A DNA stretch of 64,000 nt from Atherinomorus stipes (lineage: Eukaryota; Chordata; Actinopteri; Atheriniformes; Atherinidae), in assembly GCA_023101725.1 (NCBI GenBank), contig JALJCO010009114.1, forward strand, positions 1-64,000. The letters are read 5' to 3'. The position numbers and the translations under genes were made by a program. Position 1 is the stretch's first letter. Every line of letters begins with the position of its first letter. The notes under the pieces were generated by a model. It did not search any database. It was not told where the DNA came from and saw only the letters and a program-made list of their open reading frames with translations. Below are positions 23,494 to 32,955 of this stretch, in pieces.

Positions 23494-24383
23494 CAAGGTT
23501 ATTATAGTTTTGAAATTTTCATTAGTTTTTATTTTTATTAAGTTTTTCAGTTTCCTTTTTTTAAAATTTCAGTTTAGTTTTAGTGAATTCAACAAATGAT
23601 TTAGTAGTTTTAGTTTAGTTTTTTTTTTGAGGAATTGAGTTTCAGTTTAGTTTTATTTAGTTTTGAATGGAAGCACATGTTACAAAATAATATGGATTAT
23701 CACATCCTTTTATTTTAATTCCTGAACCACAATTATTTAAATTATTTGAATGTAAATCCAACTTTTGTTTCGACTTTTAACAGACCCTCATCCAAACAGG
23801 CAAACTAAAATCAGCCCACATGCAGCTCTCACCACATATCTTCAGTGTAACCGTGAACTTTTCACAAGCGTCTCTGTGAGAACTTCGCAAGTGAACTTTC
23901 AAATTTGTTGGATTTTGCCCTTTTAGTTGCATTCCACAGATGTTCCCATACTGTAAGTCTTCATCACAATACACTTACTCTTATTGATTAGCGGGTTGTA
24001 CTCGAAATACTTCCATGGTTTATATTAAACACAATAAATATTTATAAATACTCAAATAATATTTATGACTACCTGCTGCCACTTTAGCCATTTTTGTCTG
24101 CTAACCACCTTCTTCTACTTCAGGTGCCGCAGATTATAGCCGCTATACTGCCGCCCACTGGAACAGGCATCGAGCGTCTAATCAAGGGAGAAAACGAAAC
24201 GAAAACTAAGCCGAATTTATCTACAATTCAGTTTACTTTTAGTTAGTTTTGCATTGTTCTTTGTAGTTTCTATTTCATTTTAGTTTTTTTTCTTAATTTT
24301 CATTTTTATTTTTGTTTCAGTTAACTAGATTATATTTTCACTGCTAGTTTTAGTCTTAGTTTTAGTTAACTATAATAACCCTG
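23494..24383. mobile_element. hAT-like element with BED-finger remnant
   Basis: Ends CAAGGTTATTATAG and, inverted, CAGGGTTATTATAG. It is flanked by 8-base duplications ATCCAAAG (23,486-23,493) and GTCCGAAG (24,384-24,391), which match at 6 of 8. Subterminal arrays of AGTTTTAGTTTTAG-type T-rich motifs are present on both sides. The 8-bp duplication and BED remnant support hAT. It is inserted in the right arm of palindromic copy A. Confidence 0.8.
23777..23974 (-). pseudogene. hAT transposase N-terminal BED zinc-finger fragment
   Basis: A 65-residue minus-strand frame contains ICGMQLKGQNPTNLKVHLRS followed by a His, the second half of a BED-type zinc finger (Cys, then NLKxHLxxxH). The first Cys expected three residues before the visible one is a Gly (YGNIC), so the finger is broken. 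The catalytic hAT core and dimerisation domain are absent. The element is therefore an internally deleted derivative depending on a transposase elsewhere. Confidence 0.7.
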
Positions 24384-24489
24384 GTCCGAAGGACTCAAAG
24401 TGATACAGAAATTTTATCGGTGAGTAAATGCACATATTAATTCCTAGAAATAAGGTCCAGGTTGAAAAAAAAAGAAACTTTTGCTTTAA

Positions 24490-27400
24490 GATAAGCCTTT
24501 AAATGTCTAAAAGGTTTCAGGTGTCACAATAACCGTTTTCCAGCTTGTATAACTTGTTCGGCGTCTCAGAAGTGTAAATAAAGATCTGGTTGATAAAAAG
24601 TTCCAGCATCTTCACTGTGCTCCGCTTCCTCACAGCAGGGGTCCAAACAGTATAAGTATGATGTTGCAAGATTCAGTGAGGAGTGAAGACAGAGTTCAAC
24701 TTTTGAGCTGCAGTTCTGGAAAGATTATAGTATTTATGACTATCGTGTACCTGGAACAGTAATTTAAATTTCCTGGAAGTTGCACGTTGTTGTTTTTTCA
24801 CCAGGTATTGTTGCCATGTATCACTAGTAAAGTTGTAGCTGTTACTCTGGATGCATTCCTGGTTGGCAAGTGATACCATCAGCTGGATGACTACACTTGC
24901 TGATTCATAGAGAAAAGAGAGATGTCCTCTTTATTTTTCATCGTGGTCAGACAACACTGTGGTCATATTTTAACAACTAGCTGATTTTTAATCCTGATTA
25001 TCAATCTAATTAAATAATCATTTGCACTCATGGCAATATGTACACACACAATTGTATTATTTTGGGATTAAAAGAATGGGGTTAGCACAAACCAAAAGAA
25101 AGAAAAAATCATTGATTTGTAAATGAAAAGCAAGCTTGTCCAATTTCCATGTAAGTTTTAGTCCTAAACATTTTATTTCCAATAAAGCGTCATACAGCAT
25201 TCCTAAAGTCCAACATTGTGCATGCAAAAATTAGCAGTTAATTGAGGAATTTTCTAACTGTAATGGAGTAAAAGTAAAGCACGTTCATGTTACATTTCAG
25301 TGTTAATTGAACATGATAAACTATATTCTAAAAATGCAGTCAGTTGGTATTCACATATTCCTCTAAAAAAATCATTTGCAAGATTTTTGATGAAAACAGC
25401 CCCATCAGATAATAAAATATTTTCCCCTCTTTTTCTGCATCAACCACTGGGCTACATACACATATGGGCTTCATATGGAGGAACCTTCTTACCTAGATGG
25501 ATAGTTTTAGGTGTGATGAACTGCTTGGGCGAGAGAACCTATAAAACAGAGAACTCTTGATTTGATACAAAAACCCTCTTTAATTACAAAAAGTAAAAAT
25601 GTAGTGCAGGCATGAAAAAACAAAACAACCAAAAACAAACTTTAATTGTAACAGATTGATTGGAAAGTTGTTCTAAATGTCAAAAGCAGTACTGTTAAAG
25701 ATAACATGCTTGATGTGAATAATTACTGTACTTTAAATTTATTTATTTTTTTTTTTTTTTTACAAATTCTCAGGAAGGTAGACTGCAGATGAAAGCATCT
25801 CTTGCACAAGGCCTTATACAGAGAAGGAAATGCTTGTACTTTCTACATGTGAAATCTACTCTGCAAGCATTAGAAATGTATTTCTGATCTTGTGGTCACA
25901 CACTCTTTTCTCCCACCATGCAATGCCATCAGAAAACCACCTATTTAAACACTTATTTACTCTGTTATTTGCTGAGAAGGGTTTTTATGATGTTTTGCTG
26001 ATCAATAAGATCTCTGCTACCTATGAACAGGTTTTCAGTCGTAGACTTGCTGAATGTCAGTCACGCTCTCCGAGCTCTCCAAGGCCAATATGAGCATTTG
26101 CTCTGCACTATTTATAGAAAGCCTCAGCATGTTTAGTCATGAAACACCTGACCCTTTAAATCACACCCCACTGGGTTGAGGATTGAAAAGTTGTTTGTAT
26201 CATAATTGTTTTGATCTCTGCAGTAGCTGCTGCGGCACGGTGGAAGTACTTTTTTTTTTTTTTTAGAGAGGCATTCCTGGTACCTTCCCTCTGATATTCT
26301 TATCAGCATTCCATCACATTCTTCATTTGTCCCTCTTTCTATTACATCGTTTTTCTTTCTGAAGGTCCTCCACCTATTGACACTGCCCCTTCATTCGAGG
26401 CTGCAGCACGCACAGAGGCGTGCACTCGCATTGCTGCCTTTGCTTGAAACTTCATGTTCAGAGCTTACTATACATGTATTCAGTTTTTCCAGTGACCCCA
26501 CTGTGCCGGGCAAACTTCACAGACAAGGGACTGAAATGGAGGGCGCTTACTGCTCGCTCAATCCAAAGAGAGCCTCCTTTGCCTTTTACTTTGATTCAAC
26601 TTGTGCATGCTCGTGAAATTATTTAAGATGCGCTCTTTCAAACACCCACTTTGTATTTGAATTCAGCTCCACTTTTCAGTATAAATGAACAGCAATACTA
26701 AAACATGCATTTTATCAAAACAACTCAAATGTGTGGGGCTGTTTTTTTTTTTTTTTTGTGGTTGCATGAAAAATCCATGAAAAGCACAGTTATTTAAAAT
26801 GAAACCACAGTCACTGGAATGCTTCTCTAATCACACTGCCTCTGTTTTTCTGCCTACAAAGGCAAAATGGCATTTAATTGCTACTGCAAATGTACATCTG
26901 TGTGTCTGTGAATATAAATGAGACTGCTAGGCCTCTTGTTCTCATGGTAACACAAGCAGAATGTGATGTGCTGATTGACCTTGGAGGGGGAGAGAGTTTC
27001 CTCTTCTATGTGAATGTAGCTGCAAGGTGAGCGTCCAGGTGTCTGCACAGAATTGGTCCTGCTGTTTTTGTGATAGCAAACCGTCAAACGTGGTTTGTGT
27101 TGGTTCATTTTCTCTGGCCGCGCACCAGTCTGAAGAACTCCAAACAGTTTATGTAATGAGAAAACTAGTCTGTCAGAAAAATAAATAGCATTCATTTCAT
27201 TCACTGCACTTATCTTATTAGGAAATGACTGCAACCGTTCAGGTGATCATTGTGTAATGTTTCAATTTACACAGCCTATGCATTACAATGATGCATGCAC
27301 GGGTTTGTTATGTCAGCAGGCCTGTGGGGGGCACTCCAGCACTTCCCCCCGTCATCTGTCCCTCTCTTCTCTCCATCTTCACTTTTTACCCAGCTCCCCG

Positions 27401-28499
27401 TTTTCTGTTGTCCTTTTGTTCTGCGACTCTATCACTCCCCGGTCTTTCTCTCCGTCTTTCTTGTACCACTGTGCTCTCTCATCAGTGCTTCCAGTCTCTG
27501 CTCTCCTTTTCTCAAACAAATCTCAACAAATCCTCTCAAGTTCTTCGCTGCCTCGTTCACGTATGGTGGACACCTACTTTCATGCTTTCACCGTCTGCTG
27601 TTTTGTTCTGGACTTTTAATCGATTTTGAAACCCCCATTCCCCTCTTCTTCCCTGCAGTCCACATGACATAGATTCTGCACACATTAGCTACAAATTGCA
27701 ATAGACACAAGTAGCTCAACCTTCTTTATTTTACACACAGTCATTCACTGCGTTTTCATATTGCAGCAGGTTATAATTAGCATGGCTTACCATGCAGAAG
27801 TATTATCAGAGTGCAGTTAAACTTAAAAAAAGAACAATGGGAGGCTGATTACACCAAACATTAGATTCTATTTTGTTTTCTTTTGTTTCACTAAAGAATA
27901 GCTTGACGTCAGTTCATCAGTTGCGCCACAGATCCTGTTCATTTATAGTGATTTATCCTCTGACGGAGCTGAATAGACAACTGTCCATCACACTGAGTGG
28001 ATACATTAAAGAGAAATTGCCAGAAATGCAAAATATGCTAGATGTTTTGACAGCTATTAGAGAACCAGTGATTCACTCACCTCTCTCTGTCTCTTTGAAA
28101 GGACCAGAAAAGCCTTAAATCACTTTTGCTTTTGCCTTAAATCATTTGCAGATTCACAGACAACTCCTCAGCCATTTAATCTTGTTGGAGCTCCAGGCTT
28201 GAAAGTGTCTTCGCAAGTGGACAGATATTTATCTCAAATATGTCACCGTGCCAAGTGTTTCCATTCATGCCATGAGTTGTAATTGAGTTGACAACATCTG
28301 CACCTGCAGATTAAGTGAAAGAACAACAAAACACTGGTGATAGATTGCACATATCATATACACTCACACCGCCTGTGGATAAATGGAGCCATTTTAAAGT
28401 TTCATGTGACTTTCCTTCATGCAAACCGACTGTCAGCTATACTTTTATCACACGGTTTATTCTATTAAAACATTATTGACTTTTTTGTCTCGTGTAATA
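24490..28499. other. Non-coding stretch, no gene recognised
   Basis: Unique AT-rich sequence with T-runs near 25,747, 26,250 and 26,741. Three overlapping plus-strand frames at 27,257-27,672 come from a pyrimidine-rich segment (27,340-27,500) and have no domain. No TIR or retroelement tail was seen. Confidence 0.5.
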
Positions 28500-28760
28500 A
28501 AAAAAACGAGGGAAAAACCAACGCCTTGTCGCCAGATTTTAATTAATGATTAGCCCTTATGTGTATTACTTTGTCAGGAAATGACTGATGGCTGCTTGAT
28601 GGCCGATGGCCATGACCTTGATGGGCGAAATTACCAGTAAGGGAGCAAACCAAGGAGATGGGTTGCATGAGGTAGCCATTTCTTAATGACAGACTTACAT
28701 AATATCATTCATACAGCTCATAGTTTCATGCACCGAGAAGACACAGATCATTTTAAATCG
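28500..28760. promoter_or_regulatory. Candidate conserved non-coding element
   Basis: Repeat-free block with TTAATTAATGATTAG (clustered homeodomain cores), TGACTGATGGC and balanced composition. No open frame. It resembles deeply conserved vertebrate enhancers in texture only. Confidence 0.2.
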
Positions 28761-28864
28761 CTTCTCTAAATTTAATTTTAACAAGATAAACGCTCAATTG
28801 GCTGAACTATGCTAAGTGGAAACATAGTTGATGAGTGCTGTATGGTATAAATTGACCTGTGGTT

Positions 28865-28990
28865 TGGGTGTAGCTTGGTGGTGTATCGCTAAGTGGTTGC
28901 CATCGGTTCAGTGAGACAGAGTACCGGGTCGATGTATTCTAACCACTTGTAGGGAGTGCACCCGTTAAATAACCGAGCGCCCCTCTTTCA
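28865..28990 (+). repeat. Possible degraded tRNA-like SINE head
   Basis: GTAGCTTGGTGGTGTATCG resembles a Pol III A box, and GGGTCGATGTATTC about 50 bases on resembles a decayed B box. The 3' body was not recognised, so this is a weak call. Confidence 0.35.
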
Positions 28991-31039
28991 TTCTGAAAAA
29001 TGATCACTTTCCTGTGTTCACTAGCTCCTCTGAGGCCTAGCTAACCACAATGACTGAGAAGCAGGTTGTTACGTGCCAGTGAAGCCTTCAGCGTTGAGGA
29101 GTGAAAAGAAAATGTCATCATCAAGCTGCTTTCTGGCAGCTGTTTTAGCTAGCTGGAGAGGAGCGTGCTAGTTTGCTCAGGTCATATGTGATGAGTTTAA
29201 TTACATGAAAGAATGAGAGTCCTCGACAGAAGTGAAGGATTTGCTTTTGAGCCTCCCAGAATGATTGCTACTTGCTGAGAAACTCAGTAACATGAAATGA
29301 CACAAATGGGACATAACTCGAAGTCTCAAGCATCAGTGGAAAATGGTAACAGCTGTTCAACAGCTTCCACAAGACAGCAGAGAGCATCACCTACATTTTA
29401 CTCCAGTACTTGTAAATGTTTTGGACTAACAGCACTTTCCAATAACAAAATAAAAGTCTAAGCAAAAAATTGCATTTCTTCTGGAGGTAAAATGTCAAAA
29501 GACTCCCCAAGCTCGCACTACAGATTTATGAGTTGTTAGAATATTTGTCCCAGCTGAGCAGGAAGTTCTTACAGCTGAAGCAGACGCAGTGAAGCAACAA
29601 TGTTCATGCATGCTTATTATCTTAAATAAGACTAGTAAGAATTTAACTTGACATTTTTTGTTTTCCTACAGCTGTGGTATTTAACTGTAGTTATTTTAGT
29701 TGCAGTAGACTGTTCACCACTACAGCGTACTTACGATTACATAGGAGTCAGTCACAACACTAAAACCAGTTCACTCCTAAAGTTATTTCTAAAAGCAACC
29801 TTTAGCCTGTTACAGCCATCAGATAACTTCTTATGCTCATTATATACTGAGAAAAGTTCCTTTGGATGACACTAAAGCAGCATCTATTTTTATTTTCCTG
29901 CACATGTGAAGCCCCCTGCCATGTTTGCCTTTGTATTTAGCTTCTTTCGCCACGTTACTCGCAGTAATTTCCACCAGAGTGACATCTATAATTAAACTAT
30001 AAGTTAGCTGTTGCTGTTTCCCAGCTGCAGCACCGGCATCATTCCTCTGCTCAGTGGGCCTCAGCACCTATGTTGTGGATCTGTGCGTAGCCTGCAGGTA
30101 TTGCTTCACATCTGAAGTTGAGCTTTTTGCAATCGACAGACACTTCTCTTGCATTTCACTGGGATGTTGTAAGTGAATGACATAAATGCTGTCCTCTCCT
30201 CCATTTCGATAGTACACGAACACCCTGCACTTGCATACAGCTTTCAGCCACGGAGTATGAGAGGAACAGAAACAGTGGGAGTGCTTCAAGGATTTTTCTC
30301 TCTTTTTATAGTTTGACAAAAGGAACAAGGGAAAACTGTGACAGTTTACCTGTTTGAAAAAGTTTAAGTTTGCTAGTGAAATTGCGAGACTAAAGCGTCA
30401 CTTTACCCACGACAGCAAAGAATAGACCAAAAGGAAAAGTGAATCATGTAGATCTTGTTGCAATGCAGTGTTTTGCAGGAAAAGCCTGGTGCTATGGCAT
30501 TCATCTGGAAGTTACACTGGGATGTAGCACCCACCTAAATATTGATGCAGACCAAGCAAACTCTCCTTACGTTTGTATTCTCTGACAACAGCAGCCTCCC
30601 CCAGAAGTTCTTGGCTAACTTCCATACAACAAGCTTAGGAAAAGCCCACAAAGACCCCACCTCACAACCGACAACAAAGGATCCACTGCCTATGTCAAGG
30701 AGCCAGACACCACAGGAAACCTCCAGATACGCTTTTACTGTCTCTTAAGGGGCAAGAGCTATTTATGCATATAAATGCAGACGTTCAGAGACGCTGTGAC
30801 ACCATTACTTCTGAAGAACTGCAGACTGCAGCAAGCAGCAGGTGTTGGTTTATCCCACCTCTGATTACAGATACTGATTCATGCAAATGCATTGCAATCA
30901 TATCAGTAAATTAACATTACCTGTTAATTTGCAGGTGAAGGATGAATATTCAACTGTATTTATTAGAAATTACAGTAAGACAATGTTACAAATCCAAAGT
31001 AAATTTATACCAAATTGTTTTTTGTTTAACATTCAACTT
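28991..31039. other. Non-coding stretch, no gene recognised
   Basis: Unique sequence; frames at 29,648-29,869, 29,840-30,328 and 30,542-30,748 match nothing I recognise. No TIR pair was found. Confidence 0.5.
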
Positions 31040-31392
31040 TACAGTTTTTCTCAATTGTTAAAACACTATTTTTGAAATGTCCCTTCACTTTTTCACAACT
31101 TTAAACACTAATCCCATAACTCAAACTACTTTCCCAAAACCTCTGCTTCTTGCTGCAAAAGGAAGTTATTGACTCAAAACAGCATCACCTGGCCTCAAAA
31201 AGCGACACTATTGTCAAATCATGCCCCAAGCACAGCAAAATGTAGAACACTACAGAGCAATCAGGAAACACTAGAAGGAAAAAAGGAAAACATACAGTAG
31301 TTCTCAGAACATCATGCTGTCAAAATATTTTTTTTTTTATTTACATCAGGCCAAATGCATCATGTCACAACACAAAGAACTCAAAACATAAA

Positions 31393-31642
31393 GTACAAGA
31401 AGAGCACTCGGAGAGCGCAGACCACCGTCAAGCAGCTCTCGCAATGATAAAGAATCCTTCAAAAAATTCCTGGATCCAGAAGGTGATCCGGATCACCACC
31501 AAAATATGATGGGTTCGTTCTTGGGCTGAAGCTCATGGCTGCTAAAAATTTAAGGTCAATCCGTCCAGAACTTTCTCCGTAAAGTTGCTGACAGATGGAC
31601 AGTTAAACAAACCAAAAAACATAACCTCCTCGGTGGAGGTAA
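31393..31642 (-). repeat. CTAGTT-tail-type interspersed retroposon, short copy
   Basis: Minus-strand copy beginning TACCTCCACCGAGGAGG, with GGTGATCCGGATCACCTTCT in the middle and GCTCTCCGAGTGCTC at the 3' end. The same motifs in the same order occur at 42,197-43,782, the longer copy. It interrupts the Tc1-like transposase fragment after its DHVTV residues. Confidence 0.7.
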
Positions 31643-31795
31643 CACTGTAACATGGTCTATCACAGCTGCACGGATTTCTCCTGAAATGAAGGCTCTGTGC
31701 CGGACCTGATTTTGCTCCCTTCCACGTCCCCATCCTCGACCACCTCTGCTGCGTACTCTTCCTCTCTGATTTCCTCTAAAATCCTGACCTCCCAC
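31643..31795 (-). pseudogene. Tc1/IS630-like transposase N-terminal fragment
   Basis: Minus-strand residues from Met at 31,795 form an Arg/Gly-rich basic leader (RGRVRSRGGRGWGRGR) followed by FISGEIRAAVIDHV. The latter is the first helix of the helix-turn-helix in a teleost Tc1/mariner-like transposase family that has an Arg/Gly-rich leader. The frame is cut at 31,642 by the retroposon, and the DDE catalytic domain is absent. The RG-rich stretch could be mistaken for an RNA-binding RGG protein. Confidence 0.6.
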
Positions 31796-32093
31796 AGCTT
31801 CCTCAACCGGTTTATGTTGGTTCCCTCGTCATCAGCCAAAGGTGAAATCAATTTTGAGTTACTGTGTTTACCTGTTGACATCTGTGTCTTCGTTGTGATC
31901 AAAGTGTGCAGCATGTGTTTACCATTTTGCGCAGCAAGTGCATCACAATGCAAATGTATCTGCAAGCAGTGTCTAGTGATGTGAAATGTGCTTTAGGTTT
32001 TGATCACATGGGGACTGATTTGATACCTTGGTTTAGGCTTCTGAAAAATTGGCCATGAGAATGGGATTTAGTGTTTTAGCAATTGAGAAAAAC

Positions 32094-32096
<3 letters not shown>

Positions 32097-32124
<28 letters not shown>
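32097..32124. repeat. Poly-A tract at the Tc1-like element's right flank
   Basis: An uninterrupted A homopolymer starts within the TA flank of the element. It may be pre-existing A-rich target sequence expanded by slippage. Confidence 0.9.
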
Positions 32125-32459
32125 GACACATTTAATGAATTTGTGTTATCTGTCAATACAGTAACAGTTTAAAAAGAGCTCTTTTGGAAAAACTTTGAGA
32201 TTGCTTAATATGCTCAGAAGCTAATAATCCACTGAAATTTGCATCCCAAATTGTTATGCTTTAATGATGAGAGGAGTGGTTAATAATTCCATCTAGAATT
32301 TTTTATTTGATTTCATTTAACTCAGTGTTTCATCAGAGACAGTTCTGTAGTACCAGCAGTCTGGTTATCAGGATAATTCATAATGTATACAATAGTTGAT
32401 GCAATTAAGAACAAGACAGGATAAGTCATCTGGAAACGTTACTCTTCTAGTAATTTAGT

Positions 32460-32730
32460 GACTCACTATGGGCATGTCATTTAATTAATGAGTTCTCACA
32501 AGACTGTGTGGGGTGGTTTGATAAACAATGATCTATCATTAATCTGTTTCCTCAAGAAAAGCAGAAAAGAAAAGGAATCTTCCATCATTAATGAGCTAAT
32601 AAATAAATTAGCGTTAACCAAATGCAATGCATAATAGGCAAAAGAAAGCGCACCCTGGAAATTGACAGAGGGGCACATTTGCATGGTGGTTAACGTGGAC
32701 CGGTCCCAGAATACGGATCAACTGGTTTAA
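32460..32730. promoter_or_regulatory. Candidate conserved non-coding element
   Basis: Repeat-free block with TTTAATTAATGAG, ATCATTAATGAGCTAATAA and, near 32,660-32,690, AATTGACAG (Pbx/Meis-like) close to ATTTGCAT (octamer). Motif texture is enhancer-like; conservation is untested. Confidence 0.25.
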
Positions 32731-32733
32731 GCA

Positions 32734-32955
32734 TTGGAGGTGGATAATGTCCGCTACGCAGTGAGGGATTATTTTGTCGAAGCATGGATCGCCTGCCAAT
32801 ACGCAGGCCGATACCCACATGGTGTGGGGCTTAGACAAAAGCAGTGGGACATTATCAAGACAGGTTATTACTGTGCATCAGTCTGGGCTGAGGAGAGGGA
32901 ACGTCTGCTCAAATTAGCGGTTCACAAAGGGCATTTTAAACCACCTCCATGTTGA
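32734..32955 (+). other. Unrecognised 73-residue open frame with coding-like texture
   Basis: The frame is Trp-, Tyr- and charged-residue-rich (EAWIACQYAGRYPHGVG, VWAEERERLLKLAV) and less AT-rich than its surroundings, unlike the other short frames here. I recognise no family. The DNA also holds inverted pairs: GGATAATGTCC-like near 32,741 against GGACATTATC near 32,846; GCCTGC and GCAGGC six bases apart near 32,790; and GGAGGTGG against CCACCTCC at the two ends. It could therefore be a structured or repeat-derived sequence. No clear splice sites or promoter were identified. Confidence 0.25.

Larger units (their letters stand above)
22926..24489. mobile_element. TTAA-flanked palindromic fold-back element, copy A (interrupted by a hAT)
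   Basis: Ends at TTAA 22,926-22,929 and TTAA 24,486-24,489 with matching inverted ends (TTAAAGGATAGC; inner block CAACCTGGACCTTATTTCTA). The arms are inverted copies of each other for roughly 280-300 bases: AATTTCTGTATCACTTTGAC on the left reappears inverted at 24,398-24,415. A TTAA target suggests a piggyBac- or Kolobok-type non-autonomous element. The right arm is split by a hAT at 23,494-24,383. Other copies are at 51,884-52,723 and from 63,740. No coding capacity of its own. Confidence 0.8.
31042..32095. mobile_element. Tc1/mariner-like deletion derivative
   Basis: Inverted ends CAGTTTTTCTCAATTG (31,042) and the same inverted at about 32,080-32,095 continue for about 28 bases (then TTAAAACACTA versus CTAAAACACTA). 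TA dinucleotides flank at 31,040-31,041 and 32,096-32,097, the Tc1/mariner target. It contains a transposase N-terminus on the minus strand and a later retroposon at 31,393-31,642. A 28-base A-run begins at the right flank. Confidence 0.8.

Noticed and set aside
26230..26243. GCGGCACGGTGG as the start of a SINE
   Set aside because: Only about 12 bases resemble a SINE head; no B box or body follows.
27257..27672. Three overlapping plus-strand frames of 113-125 residues, partly hydrophobic
   Set aside because: All three frames being open together reflects a pyrimidine-rich segment poor in stop codons, not coding selection.
31556..31795. Arg/Gly-rich frame as a host RGG-box RNA-binding protein
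   Set aside because: It is followed by a transposase HTH segment, lies between Tc1-like TIRs and is cut by a retroposon.
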